Shown: positions 24,374 to 32,923 of the stretch, one piece after another | Position numbering within the stretch: position 1 is the stretch's first letter | How the letters are laid out: each line of letters begins with the position of its first letter | Assembly (NCBI RefSeq): GCF_900111375.1 | Contig: NZ_FOHB01000001.1 | Location: 124,001-188,000, forward strand | Direction: 5' to 3' | DNA: 64,000 nt | DNA from: Pedococcus cremeus | Lineage (GTDB): Bacteria > Actinomycetota > Actinomycetes > Actinomycetales > Dermatophilaceae | Translations under genes and position numbers: made by a program | Notes under the pieces: model-generated | Seen by the model: the letters and a program-made list of their open reading frames with translations, nothing else | Told to the model about the DNA's origin: nothing | The model's database searches: none

Positions 24374-25705
24374 ATGGAGGGGAACCAGCACCACGACGAG
24401 CAGGCAGGTCACTGCCTGAGCCTGGCCGAGCGCCGGGAGCGGTTCGCCGCCGCGCGGGAGGCGCTGCACGGACTGGACGCGGTGACCTGGCAGTGTCCCT
24501 CCGGTGGTGGGCCCGACGGGCTGGCCGGCCTGATGGAGGAGCTCGACGCCCTGGTGACGGCCGGAGGCGCCGGCCAGGTGGCCGTGCTGCGCGACGCACT
24601 CCAGCGCGGTGAGACCTCCGGCGGGTCCGCGGCGATGACCCCGACCCAGTGGGTCCGGGCTCACGCCCCGTCGACCAAGGCCGGTGGCGCCGCGGCGATC
24701 GTGTCGGTCGCGACCGCGTTCGGGAAGGCCGTGAACCAGCCGGTGAAGGAGGCGGTCGAGGCAGGCCGGTTGCCGGTGCGGTCCGCGGCAACCGTGGTGT
24801 CGGAGTTCGAGAAGCTGAGCCCGCTGCTCGGTGACCCGATGCAGGAGCCGGCGCTGACCACGCTGGTCGACATCGCCGCCGACGACGGCCCCCAGGCCTG
24901 CCGGAAGGTGCGCCCGTTCATCCTCGCCCGGTACGGGCTCGAGGATGCGTTGCAGAAGGAGCAGGACGCCGGCAAGGCGTTCATCCGCCTCTCCCAACCG
25001 GCCGACGCCGGAGCAGGCACGTTCGAGTACCGGCTCACCCTCGACGTGGAGGGCAAGGCCATCCTCGAGGCCGCGCTCGGACCGCTGTCCGCGCCGAAGC
25101 CGGTCGACGGGGAACGCGACCTCAGGTCCAGCGACCGGCGCCGCGGCGACGCCCTCATCACCCTCGTCCGCCGGGCGGTGGCGGCCGGGGACGAGGCCGG
25201 CAAGACCAACAAGACCACCCTGCTGCTGACCATGAGCTACGACGACCTCAAGGACCGGCTCGGCGCGGCCACGACCTTGGGCGGGCTCGACGCCGGCACC
25301 CACCTCGCCCCCGAGACGGTGCGGCGGCTGTGCTGCGACGGGTCCGTCATCCCGATCGTCCTCGGCTCCGGCGGCGAGGTGATGGACTGGGGCGTCGAGA
25401 AACGCTTCTTCACCGACGCCCAGACCAAACGGCTCTGGCTGCGCGACGGCGGCTGCACCTACCCCGGCTGCCAGGCGCCGCCGCAGTGGACGGACGCCCA
25501 CCACCTCGTGCACTGGGCCGACCTCGGCCCCTCGGACCTGGCCAACGGGGCGCTGCTCTGCGAGCGGCACCACACCATCGTGCACAGCCGGCGTCTGGCC
25601 GGCCGAGTCGTGCAGGGGCCCTTCGGGGAACGGGTCGAGTGGGACCTGACCCGCGGCTCCTACGACGAGCTGCTCGCCCAACGGGCAGCGCAGGAGCCAG
25701 CGTGA
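24374..25705 (+). CDS. DUF222 domain-containing HNH endonuclease
   Basis: The 443-residue protein has an N-terminal DUF222 region and a C-terminal HNH nuclease motif at about residues 360-410: CTYPGCQAPPQWTDAHHLVHW followed by NGALLCERHHTIVH, giving the Cys pairs and the HH/N/H residues of the HNH fold. This family is abundant in actinobacteria, often in many copies per genome, and is often called 13E12-like; the biological role is unclear. The start is the ATG at 24374, as TAGGGT precedes it by seven bases; the open frame to 24344 is an upstream extension. Confidence 0.9.
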   Translation: MEGNQHHDEQAGHCLSLAERRERFAAAREALHGLDAVTWQCPSGGGPDGLAGLMEELDALVTAGGAGQVAVLRDALQRGETSGGSAAMTPTQWVRAHAPSTKAGGAAAIVSVATAFGKAVNQPVKEAVEAGRLPVRSAATVVSEFEKLSPLLGDPMQEPALTTLVDIAADDGPQACRKVRPFILARYGLEDALQKEQDAGKAFIRLSQPADAGAGTFEYRLTLDVEGKAILEAALGPLSAPKPVDGERDLRSSDRRRGDALITLVRRAVAAGDEAGKTNKTTLLLTMSYDDLKDRLGAATTLGGLDAGTHLAPETVRRLCCDGSVIPIVLGSGGEVMDWGVEKRFFTDAQTKRLWLRDGGCTYPGCQAPPQWTDAHHLVHWADLGPSDLANGALLCERHHTIVHSRRLAGRVVQGPFGERVEWDLTRGSYDELLAQRAAQEPA

Positions 25706-25797
25706 ACCCGCCCCACACCCCGCCGACCGCCGGCGGGGCCACACGCATGCCCGGCCACGCTCGGCCCCGCCGAGCGCCCTGCACCATCCGGAGACGT

Positions 25798-25846
25798 CAG
25801 GCGCTGGTGGTCTCAGGCGCTGCTGGTCGTCAGGCGCTGGTGGTGG
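25798..25846. repeat. Triplicated 3' end of the LapA-like gene
   Basis: TCAGGCGCTGGTGGT occurs at 25798, then with one change at 25813 (TCAGGCGCTGCTGGT), then at 25830 as the actual gene end. Read on the minus strand each copy is the end of the gene with its TGA stop, so the stop is followed by two spare copies. Likely slippage duplication. Confidence 0.75.
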
Positions 25847-26213
25847 CTTTCCTGGTCCGGCGGGCGTTCAGGCGGAGCTGGGTGACCCGGGCGATCCCGG
25901 CGATGGCGACGACCACGCCGCCCCCGACGGCGGCGATCAGCAGTGCCATCCCGAGCGGGATGGTGCCGGAAAGGCCGAGGAAGTGGACGTCGACCTTGGT
26001 CGTGTTCTGCAGCATGAAGACGATGAGCAGGATGAGGAGGAGCAGCGCGGCTCCGGTGGCCACCCAGACGGCGCTCGCCCGAGTGAGGGGTGGAGCACCA
26101 GCCTCAGGTGGAGGCGCAGCTGGGGGAACCTCGCCGGAGGAAACCTCCTCCGACGACGGAGTCTCCATCGGCCCCTCGTCGGATGGCGCCGGCGATGGAA
26201 GGTTGCTCGTCAT
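25830..26213 (-). CDS. LapA domain (DUF1049) membrane protein
   Basis: The 127-residue protein has a Pro/Ser/Glu-rich N-terminus (1-43), a transmembrane segment at about 48-68 (VWVATGAALLLLILLIVFMLQ), the LapA-typical QNTTKVDVHFLG turn, a second transmembrane segment at about 86-108 and a basic tail RLNARRTRKATT. In proteobacteria LapA takes part in lipopolysaccharide assembly; actinobacterial copies have no assigned role. The 3' end is triplicated downstream. Confidence 0.85.
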   Translation of the reverse strand: MTSNLPSPAPSDEGPMETPSSEEVSSGEVPPAAPPPEAGAPPLTRASAVWVATGAALLLLILLIVFMLQNTTKVDVHFLGLSGTIPLGMALLIAAVGGGVVVAIAGIARVTQLRLNARRTRKATTSA

Positions 26214-26372
26214 GGTCCGCCTCCCCCGGATCGGCGACCGCAGCAGGACATCTCCATGGTCACGCCCGCCGAGCTTCGAGACAAGGCTCTGGACCCGCCG
26301 ACTCCCGGGTCCCGTGCGCAGGCCGATCCGGCCGTGAACGCCAACGGGCCTCGTCCCGTCAGAACGGTCCGG

Positions 26373-26915
26373 TCAGAACAACCGGAGCCCGGCTACCTGC
26401 GCCTCGAGGTCGAGCAGCAGCCGCTTGCGTGGCAGCCCGCCGCCATAGCCGGTGAGGTCTCCCCCGGCGCCGACCACGCGGTGGCACGGGACCACGATGC
26501 CCAGGGGGTTGCGGCCGTTGGCCAGGCCGACGGCGCGCGAGCCGTTCGGGTGGCCCAGGCGCCGGGCCAGCTCGCCGTAGGTGGTCGTCTCCCCATAGGG
26601 AATCCGCAGCAGCTCGGCCCAGACCCGCTGCTGGAAGGCCGTCCCCTCCGGTGCGAGCGTGAGGTCGAACTCGGTGCGCCGCCCGGCGAAGTACTCCTCG
26701 AGCTGCGTCGCGGCGGCTGTCAGCACCTCGTCGTCGGCAGGGGCCGGTTCGCCGTAGGCGAGGACGCCGGGGTGGTGCCGCTGGTCCTCCATCCAGACCC
26801 CGACCAGCTCCGCCCCTCGGGCGACGAGCACCAGCCGACCGACGGGGGTCGACTCCATCACCACGTGGCGGCGGACGGCGGGCGAGGCCGCTCCGGAGAG
26901 GAACTGGCCCGTCAT
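26373..26915 (-). CDS. ogt: Methylated-DNA--protein-cysteine S-methyltransferase (Ogt)
   Basis: Ogt removes the methyl group from O6-methylguanine by transfer to its own Cys in a suicide reaction. The 180-residue protein has the acceptor motif PCHRVV at 143-148 with Cys144, preceded by the FQQRVWAELLRIPYGETTTYGELA helix-turn-helix region at about 94-117. ATG 26915 overlaps the stop of the Ada-AlkA gene by four bases (ATGA), so the two alkylation-repair genes are coupled. Confidence 0.95.
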   Translation of the reverse strand: MTGQFLSGAASPAVRRHVVMESTPVGRLVLVARGAELVGVWMEDQRHHPGVLAYGEPAPADDEVLTAAATQLEEYFAGRRTEFDLTLAPEGTAFQQRVWAELLRIPYGETTTYGELARRLGHPNGSRAVGLANGRNPLGIVVPCHRVVGAGGDLTGYGGGLPRKRLLLDLEAQVAGLRLF

Positions 26916-28483
26916 GCCGCCGACCCTTCCGACTCCGAGGCTCCCGAGCCCAGCCTCTCCGAGTCGGCCCCTCCCGTCTCCCTGTCCCCCGGTTCGTCGG
27001 GGAGCCGACCGGCAGCGTGGTCGCTGAGGCACCACAGGTGCTGCACGGCGTACGCGCCCCACGGCCGCCACCGACGCTGGGCCTCGGCCACCGCGGCACC
27101 GCCCGCAAGGCCCAGCTGGGTCAGCCCCGAACGCACGGCGAGGTCGGAGGCCGGGAAGGCGTCGGGGTCACCGAGTCCGCGCATGGCGAGCATCTCGACC
27201 GACCAGGGGCCGATGCCGGGCATCGCCATCAGAGCCCCACGTGCGGCGGTCCAGTCCTCCCCCGGCCCGAGCCGCACGTCGCCGGAGACCAGCGCTCCGG
27301 CGAGCCCGACCAGGGTGCGGGCGCGGCTGCCCGGCATGGCCAGGGTGGCGGGGTCGAGCGCGGCGACGGCGTCGGGCGACGGGAAGACGTGCGTCAGCCC
27401 GCCGTCGGGGTCGGTGAGCGGCTCGCCCAGGTCGGCCACCAGCCGGGCCGCGAGGCGACGCGCGGCGGCGGTGGAGACCTGCTGCCCCAGCACCACGCGC
27501 AGGGCGAGCTCCTCGGCGTCGACGGTGCGGGGCACGCGGCGTCCCGGGGCGGCTGCGACGAGGGGCCGAAGGGAGAGGTCGTGGCTGAGGTGCTCGTCGA
27601 CCGCGGTCGGGTCGGCGTCGAGGTCGAGCAGGGCGCGGCAGCGGGCCACGGCGCTGCCGAGGTCGCGCAGGTCGGTGAGCCAGACGCGGGCGGCGACGTG
27701 GTCGGGCTGCGGGGTCAGGGCCACCACTGCCGGGCCGTGCGGGAGGCGGAGGCTGCGCCGGTAGGCCCCCCTGCGCCACTCCTCGACCCCCGGCACGCGG
27801 GTCTCGACCAGGTGACCGAAGAGGCTGTCGGGAAGCAGGGGTGCGCGGAACGGCAGGCGCAGCGCCACGTGGTGCCACGCCCCACCGGTGGCCGCCTCGC
27901 GGTCGACGGGTGTCGTGGACGGGGACCGGCGGCGGCGCAGCTCGGTCGGCGTGAGCGCGAAGACCGCCTGCACGGTGGCGTTGAACGACCGCAGGCTGGA
28001 GAAGCCGGCAGCCCAGGCCACCTCGGTCATCGGCAGGTCGCTGGACTCGATGAGGGTGCGGGCGGTCTGGGCCCGCTGCGCCCGCGCGAGGGCGAGCGGT
28101 CCGGCGCCGAGCTCGGCCGCGACCACGCGCTCGACCTGGCGGGTGCTGTAGCCGAGCCGGCGCGCCAGGCCGCTGACGCCCTCGCGGTCGACGACGCCAT
28201 CAGCGATCAGGCGCACGGCCCGGGCGGTCGTGTCGGCCCGTGTCGACCACTCCGGTGAGCCGGGGCTCGCGTCGGGCCGGCACCGCTTGCAGGCCCGGAA
28301 GCCGGCGGCCTGGGCGGCAGCGGCACTCGGGTAGAACCGCATGTTCCGCGGCTTGGGCGGCACCACGGGACAGCTCGGTCGGCAGTAGATGCCCGTCGTC
28401 AGGACGGCGGTGAAGAACCACCCGTCGAACCGGGCGTCCTTGGCCTGCACGGCCCGGACGCAGGCCTCGGTGTCCTCGTGCAT
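26912..28483 (-). CDS. alkA: Ada regulator - AlkA DNA-3-methyladenine glycosylase fusion
   Basis: The 523-residue protein joins three parts. Residues 1-75 are the Ada metal-binding domain with Zn/methyl-acceptor Cys34, Cys38, Cys65 and Cys68 (YCRPSC...FRACKRC). Residues about 85-185 are an AraC-type helix-turn-helix. The rest, about 200-490, is the AlkA glycosylase with HhH element MPGIGPWSVEMLAM and the catalytic Asp in PASDLAVR (about 446). It both senses methyl phosphotriesters and excises alkylated bases, as in known actinobacterial AdaA-AlkA. Ogt is coupled downstream. ATG 28483 starts directly before the Ada domain; a longer frame upstream is rejected. Confidence 0.94.
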   Translation of the reverse strand: MHEDTEACVRAVQAKDARFDGWFFTAVLTTGIYCRPSCPVVPPKPRNMRFYPSAAAAQAAGFRACKRCRPDASPGSPEWSTRADTTARAVRLIADGVVDREGVSGLARRLGYSTRQVERVVAAELGAGPLALARAQRAQTARTLIESSDLPMTEVAWAAGFSSLRSFNATVQAVFALTPTELRRRRSPSTTPVDREAATGGAWHHVALRLPFRAPLLPDSLFGHLVETRVPGVEEWRRGAYRRSLRLPHGPAVVALTPQPDHVAARVWLTDLRDLGSAVARCRALLDLDADPTAVDEHLSHDLSLRPLVAAAPGRRVPRTVDAEELALRVVLGQQVSTAAARRLAARLVADLGEPLTDPDGGLTHVFPSPDAVAALDPATLAMPGSRARTLVGLAGALVSGDVRLGPGEDWTAARGALMAMPGIGPWSVEMLAMRGLGDPDAFPASDLAVRSGLTQLGLAGGAAVAEAQRRWRPWGAYAVQHLWCLSDHAAGRLPDEPGDRETGGADSERLGSGASESEGSAA

Positions 28484-28580
28484 GCGGACAGTCTGCCTCC
28501 CGGAGCCGACACCCACCGGCAGGAATCCGACATCGTCCTCCGTCCACCGGCGTCCTGCGTCCACCGCCCCGGACGCACGG

Positions 28581-28610
28581 CGCCCCGCCACCCGGGTGGG
28601 TGGCGGGGCG
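28581..28610 (-). terminator. Hairpin after the acyl-CoA ligase gene
   Basis: A 13-bp perfect GC stem (28581-28593 with 28598-28610) and 4-base loop lies just past the ligase stop at 28632 and before the Ada-AlkA start. No U tract is seen. Confidence 0.6.
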
Positions 28611-28631
28611 CGGCGTCGGGACGACCCTGGT

Positions 28632-30494
28632 TCAGCTCTTGACCGTGGTGTCGGAGTAGTGGGCGTCGAGCTGGCCGCGGTAGCGCTCGTTGACGACCTT
28701 CCGGCGCAGCTTCATGCTCGGCGTGATCTCGCCGTCCTCGACGGAGAAGTCGCGGTCGAGGATGGTGAACTTCTTGATCTGCTCCCACCGGTTGAGCGTC
28801 ATGTTGAGCTCGTCGATGTAGGTCTGGACCATGTCGCGGCACCGCTGGGACGTGACGACCTCGCTGTAGGGCTTGCCGGCCATGTTGTTGGCGGCCGCCC
28901 AGCCCTCCATCGCGTCGGGGTCCAGGGTGACCAGGGCCGAGACGAAGTGGCGGTCGGCGCCGTGCACCAGCATCTGGCTGACGTACGGGCACATGCCCTT
29001 GAAGATCGCCTCGATCCGCGACGGGGCGACGTACTTGCCGCCCGAGGTCTTGAACATGTCCTTCTTGCGGTCGGTGATCTTGAGGAACCCGCGGTCGTCG
29101 ATCTCGCCGATGTCACCGGTGTGGCACCACCCCTGGACGTCGAGCGTCTCGGCCGTCTGGTCCTGGGCGTTGTGGTAGCCCTGCATGATGCCCGGGCCAC
29201 GGACGAGGATCTCGCCGTCCTCGGCGACCTGGACCTCGGTGCCGGGGGCGGGCCAGCCGACGGTGCCGTGGCGGTAGGCGTTGGGGCGGTTGACGAACGA
29301 GAAGGCGCTCGTCTCGGTGAGCCCGTACCCCTCGAGGATGAGGAGGCCGAACGCGTCGAACCACCTCGCGATCGCGGGGTCGAGGGCCGCCGATCCGGAG
29401 ACGAAGAAGCGCACCCGTCCGCCGAACCGCTCCCGCACCTTGTGCAGCACCAGCCTGTCGGCCAGGGAGTACTGCAGCCCGAGCAGACCGGACGGCTCGC
29501 GGCCCTCGGCACGCAGGGCGGCGGCCTTGCTTCCGACGCCCTCGGCCCACTGGAAGAGGCGGTACTTGATGCCGCCCTCCTCCTCCATCATCATCCCGAT
29601 GCGGCCCTTGGCCTTCTCGAAGATGCGTGGGGGAGCCCCCATCCAGGTCGGCTTGACCACCGCGAGGTTCGGGACGATCTGGTCGACGCGCCCGTCGATC
29701 GCCGTGGGGAAGCCGATCTGCATCGGGATGATCAGGAACACCTTGCCGAGCACGTGCGACAGCGGCAGCCAGAGGAACTGCAGGTCGTCCTTGCCGAGGA
29801 TGCCGATCGAGTCGACCGCCGCGGCCTCGTAGGTCCAGGCGTCGTGGGTGAGCCGCACACCCTTGGGCCGACCGGTGGTGCCCGAGGTGTAGATGATGGT
29901 GGCCAGGCGCTCGGGGGTGAGGGCGTCGATGCGCTCGTCGACGACACCGGAGTCGGTGGCGAGGAGCTCGGCACCCATCTGGTCGAGCTCGTCGAGGGTG
30001 ATGACCCAGTCGCCGTCGGGCGTGCCGTCGTAGGTGACGACCCGGGTGACGTGCGGGATCTCGTGGCGGACCTCGCGCAGCTTGGCGATCTGCCCGTCGT
30101 CCTCGGCGAAGACGACGCGGCTGTCCGAGTTGGACAGGATGTAGGAGACGTCGCCCGGGATGGTCGTCGGGTAGATCGTCGTCGTGGCCGCCCCGGCACA
30201 CATGATGGCCAGGTCGCAGACGGCCCACTCGTAACGGGTGGTGGAGGCGATCGAGACGCGGTCCTCGGGGCTGACGCCGAGCGCGATGAGGCCGGCAGCC
30301 AGGCGGTAGGCCTGCTCACGGGCCTCGCCCCAGGTGACCGGCATCCACTCGCCGTTGCTCGGGAAGGAGTAGGCCACCTCGTCCTTGGAGGCCTCGACCC
30401 GGTTGCGGAACAGGTGGGCGACGCTCGGCGCCCGGTTGTCGATCAGGCTCCTGTCGACCGGCTCGTCGGCAGGGGTCCGGTAGTGCAGCGTCAT
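28632..30494 (-). CDS. Long-chain fatty-acid--CoA ligase (AMP-forming)
   Basis: The enzyme activates long-chain fatty acids to acyl-CoA via an acyl-AMP. The 620-residue protein is a standard ACSL/FadD: the P-loop-like motif IIYTSGTTGRPKGV at about residue 195-210, GYGLTETSA near 380, GWCHTGDIGEID, and ITDRKKDMFKTSGGKYV near 450-470, ending with KLRRKVV. Length and motifs match FadD15-like long-chain ligases of actinobacteria. The ATG at 30494 is preferred because GAGG precedes it by six bases; 30500 and the GTG at 30506 are weaker. Confidence 0.92.
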   Translation of the reverse strand: MTLHYRTPADEPVDRSLIDNRAPSVAHLFRNRVEASKDEVAYSFPSNGEWMPVTWGEAREQAYRLAAGLIALGVSPEDRVSIASTTRYEWAVCDLAIMCAGAATTTIYPTTIPGDVSYILSNSDSRVVFAEDDGQIAKLREVRHEIPHVTRVVTYDGTPDGDWVITLDELDQMGAELLATDSGVVDERIDALTPERLATIIYTSGTTGRPKGVRLTHDAWTYEAAAVDSIGILGKDDLQFLWLPLSHVLGKVFLIIPMQIGFPTAIDGRVDQIVPNLAVVKPTWMGAPPRIFEKAKGRIGMMMEEEGGIKYRLFQWAEGVGSKAAALRAEGREPSGLLGLQYSLADRLVLHKVRERFGGRVRFFVSGSAALDPAIARWFDAFGLLILEGYGLTETSAFSFVNRPNAYRHGTVGWPAPGTEVQVAEDGEILVRGPGIMQGYHNAQDQTAETLDVQGWCHTGDIGEIDDRGFLKITDRKKDMFKTSGGKYVAPSRIEAIFKGMCPYVSQMLVHGADRHFVSALVTLDPDAMEGWAAANNMAGKPYSEVVTSQRCRDMVQTYIDELNMTLNRWEQIKKFTILDRDFSVEDGEITPSMKLRRKVVNERYRGQLDAHYSDTTVKS

Positions 30495-30606
30495 CGCCAT
30501 CCTCACGTAGGGGGGTCCGTGTCGGCCGGTCTCCGGAAAGGGCCGCCTGTTCGCCTGCCCTGTCGGTGCAGGCCCGTTGGCGGGATCGTCCCACGGGGAC
30601 CAGTGG

Positions 30607-30649
30607 TGCGGGGGGTGATTCGAGTGAATCGTTGCGGTTCACCCCGCAC
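30607..30649. promoter_or_regulatory. Nested inverted repeats upstream of the ligase
   Basis: An outer GTGCGGGG/CCCCGCAC pair (30607-30614, 30642-30649) encloses GATTC-GAGT-GAATC (30617-30630). It lies about 110 bases before the ligase start and 108 after the rodA stop, so it may be a fatty-acid-type operator or a rodA terminator. Confidence 0.4.
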
Positions 30650-30757
30650 AAGGGACTTGGGACCCGGCCATGCTGCCAACGAGGCGCAACCGGCCGCCGC
30701 GGGCCCGTCTCAGCGGCGCAGCCCCGCCGCACCGCCGCACCGCCGCAGCCCGCCTGC

Positions 30758-31933
30758 TCAGCGGCGCTGGCCGGCGAGGTGGACGTTGTTGACCAGGCCG
30801 ATGGCGAGCCAGCAGGCGAACATCGACGACCCGCCGTAGGAGACGAACGGCAGCGGGAGGCCGGTGACGGGCATGAGTCCGAGGTTCATGCCGACGTTCT
30901 CGAAGACCTGGAAGGTGAACCAGGTCGCCACCCCGAGGGCCAGGAGCCGGCCGGTGGCGTCCTGCGCGCGTGAGGCCACCACGACGGAACGGATGACTAC
31001 GAACCCGAGGAGCAGCAGCAGCCCGGCGGCACCGAGGAAGCCGAGCTCCTCCCCCGCCACCGAGAAGACGAAGTCGGTCTGCTGGTACGGGATGAAGCCG
31101 CCCTGCGTCTGCCGGCCCTCGAACAGTCCCTGCCCCTGCCAGCCGCCGGAGCCGATCGCGATGCGCACCTGCCGGGTCTGGTAGCCGATGCCGTGTGGGT
31201 CGGCCTGCGGGTCGGCGAAGGCGGTGAGCCGGTCGCGCTGGTAGTCGCTCAGCAGCGGCGTCGTCAGGGCTGCCACCACCCCGGCGGTGACGAGGCCGAG
31301 CGCGAGCGCCAGCCGGCGCTTCGGGGCACCGCTGAGGGCCACGACACCGAACGCGAGCGCGCCCAGCACCAGGGCGGAGCCGAGGTCGGGCTGCAGCATG
31401 ACCAGGGCGATGGGGACCGCCGCCACCGCCCAGGCGACGGCGACGTCACGACCGTCGGGCACGGCGCCCCGGTCGAGCCGCTCACCGAGCACGATCGCGA
31501 GCCCGAGGCACAGGGCGGCCTTGGCGAGCTCGGAGGGCTGCACGGAGAACCCGCCCGGCAGCAGGATCCACGAGTGCGACCCGTTGACGGTCGAGCCGAT
31601 GGGCGTGAGCAGCAGCACCAGCCCGGCCACCGAGAGCACGTAGAGGGCGGGCGCCAGGGCCCGCAGCAGCTGGTAGCCCGTGCGCGTCACCGCGGCCGCC
31701 AGCGCCACCCCGAGCGCCGTGTTGACCAGGTGACGGGTGAGGTATGCCGTGCCGGCCGCGTTGCGCGTCGCCGACCACACGAGCAGGGCGCCGACGAGCG
31801 AGAGCCCGAGCGCGCCGACCACCAGCCCCCAGTCGCTGCGCGCCCAGGTGCCGGGCGCCGCCGGCCCCCACGCCGCAGACCACCGCCCGGGAGGCAGGCG
31901 TGTCGGCCGTGCCGCAGGAACGCGCCCCCGCAC
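30758..31933 (-). CDS. rodA: RodA/FtsW/SpoVE (SEDS) peptidoglycan glycosyltransferase
   Basis: SEDS proteins polymerise lipid II into glycan strands during cell elongation. The 391-residue protein has about ten membrane segments with the SEDS signature VQPSELAKAALCL (residue ~150), MLQPDLGSALVLGALAF (with the Asp of the QPD motif) and near the end LPFVSYGGSSMFACW. The protein starts at the GTG at 31933, 12 bases after ribF ends; the frame to 32227 would overlap ribF. It stands alone, with no adjacent PBP2 or mreBCD, so it could be RodA or a second FtsW; length and lack of an FtsW-type tail favour RodA. Confidence 0.88.
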   Translation of the reverse strand: MRGRVPAARPTRLPPGRWSAAWGPAAPGTWARSDWGLVVGALGLSLVGALLVWSATRNAAGTAYLTRHLVNTALGVALAAAVTRTGYQLLRALAPALYVLSVAGLVLLLTPIGSTVNGSHSWILLPGGFSVQPSELAKAALCLGLAIVLGERLDRGAVPDGRDVAVAWAVAAVPIALVMLQPDLGSALVLGALAFGVVALSGAPKRRLALALGLVTAGVVAALTTPLLSDYQRDRLTAFADPQADPHGIGYQTRQVRIAIGSGGWQGQGLFEGRQTQGGFIPYQQTDFVFSVAGEELGFLGAAGLLLLLGFVVIRSVVVASRAQDATGRLLALGVATWFTFQVFENVGMNLGLMPVTGLPLPFVSYGGSSMFACWLAIGLVNNVHLAGQRR

Positions 31934-31944
31934 GGCCGGGCCGG

Positions 31945-32922
31945 TCAGGACGGGACGACGGTCTTGAGCACCTGGCGGCACTGCTCGATGTCCCCCGCCA
32001 TGGCCGTCAGCAGCTCCTCGACGGAGTCGAAGCGCAGCGTCGGCCGGATGTGCTCGACGAAGTCGATGGCCACCCGCTCGTCGTAGAGGTCGAGGTCGGT
32101 GCGGTCGAGGACGTAGGCCTCCACCGTGCGCACGGTGCCGTCGAACGTCGGGTTCGTGCCCACCGAGATGGCCGAGGGCAGCGTGCGGTCGGCGTGCTCG
32201 GCCGGCAGGTCGAGCCGGGTCATCCACCCGGCATACACGCCGTCGGCGGGCACCAGGCCGAGCGCGTCCTGGTCGAGGTTCGCCGTCGGGTAGCCGAGGT
32301 CACGTCCGCGGTGCGCCCCGTGCACCACGGTGCCGACCACCTGGTGGGGACGGCCCAGGATGCCGGCGGCGGCACCGACCCGGCCGGCGGCCAGGTGCTC
32401 GCGCACCGCGGACGAGGACCAGCGGTGGAGGCCCTCGTCGCCGACGTCGTTCACCACGACGACCTCGAAGCCGTGCCGCGCCCCGAGCTCGCGGAGCAGG
32501 TCGACGTCGCCGGTGTAGCCCTTGCCGAAACCGCGGGTGTCCTCCCCCACCACGAGCACCTTCGCCTGCAGCGCCTCGACGAACGTGCGCACGACGTAGT
32601 CCTCGGGCGTCTGGTCGGCGAACTCGTGCGTGAACTCCAGCACGAGCAGGCCGTCGAGGCCCGTGTCTGCGAGCAGCTCGTCGCGCAGGGTGTCTGGCGT
32701 GATCAGCGGCAGGCCCTTCTCGCGGTGGAACAGCGCGGCCGGGTGCGGGTCGAACGTGACCGCCACCGAGGGCAGTCCGTGTCGGGCGCCCTCCTCGACC
32801 AGGCGGCCGAGCACCGCCCGGTGGCCACGGTGGACCCCGTCGAAGTTGCCGAACGTCGCCACGCAGGGGCGCAGCGAGTCGGGGGTCTGGGCGGGGTCGG
32901 TCCAGCGGTGCACGGAGGACAC
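31945..32922 (-). CDS. ribF: Bifunctional riboflavin kinase/FAD synthetase RibF
   Basis: RibF phosphorylates riboflavin to FMN and adenylates FMN to FAD. The 325-residue protein has an N-terminal FAD synthetase domain (about 20-185: VATFGNFDGVHRGHRAVL, TFDPHPAALF, SSSAVREHLAAGRV) and a C-terminal riboflavin kinase domain (about 190-325: GRDLGYPTANL, GVYAGWM, SVGTNPTF). Its order truB-ribF follows the conserved translation operon. It starts at GTG 32922, one base after the truB stop; a GTG at 32913 is also possible. Confidence 0.95.
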   Translation of the reverse strand: MSSVHRWTDPAQTPDSLRPCVATFGNFDGVHRGHRAVLGRLVEEGARHGLPSVAVTFDPHPAALFHREKGLPLITPDTLRDELLADTGLDGLLVLEFTHEFADQTPEDYVVRTFVEALQAKVLVVGEDTRGFGKGYTGDVDLLRELGARHGFEVVVVNDVGDEGLHRWSSSAVREHLAAGRVGAAAGILGRPHQVVGTVVHGAHRGRDLGYPTANLDQDALGLVPADGVYAGWMTRLDLPAEHADRTLPSAISVGTNPTFDGTVRTVEAYVLDRTDLDLYDERVAIDFVEHIRPTLRFDSVEELLTAMAGDIEQCRQVLKTVVPS

Positions 32923-32923
32923 T

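Noticed and set aside
24374-25705. Homing or mobile-element endonuclease
   Set aside because: DUF222/HNH genes are widespread chromosomal actinobacterial genes; no insertion edges or duplicated target are seen.
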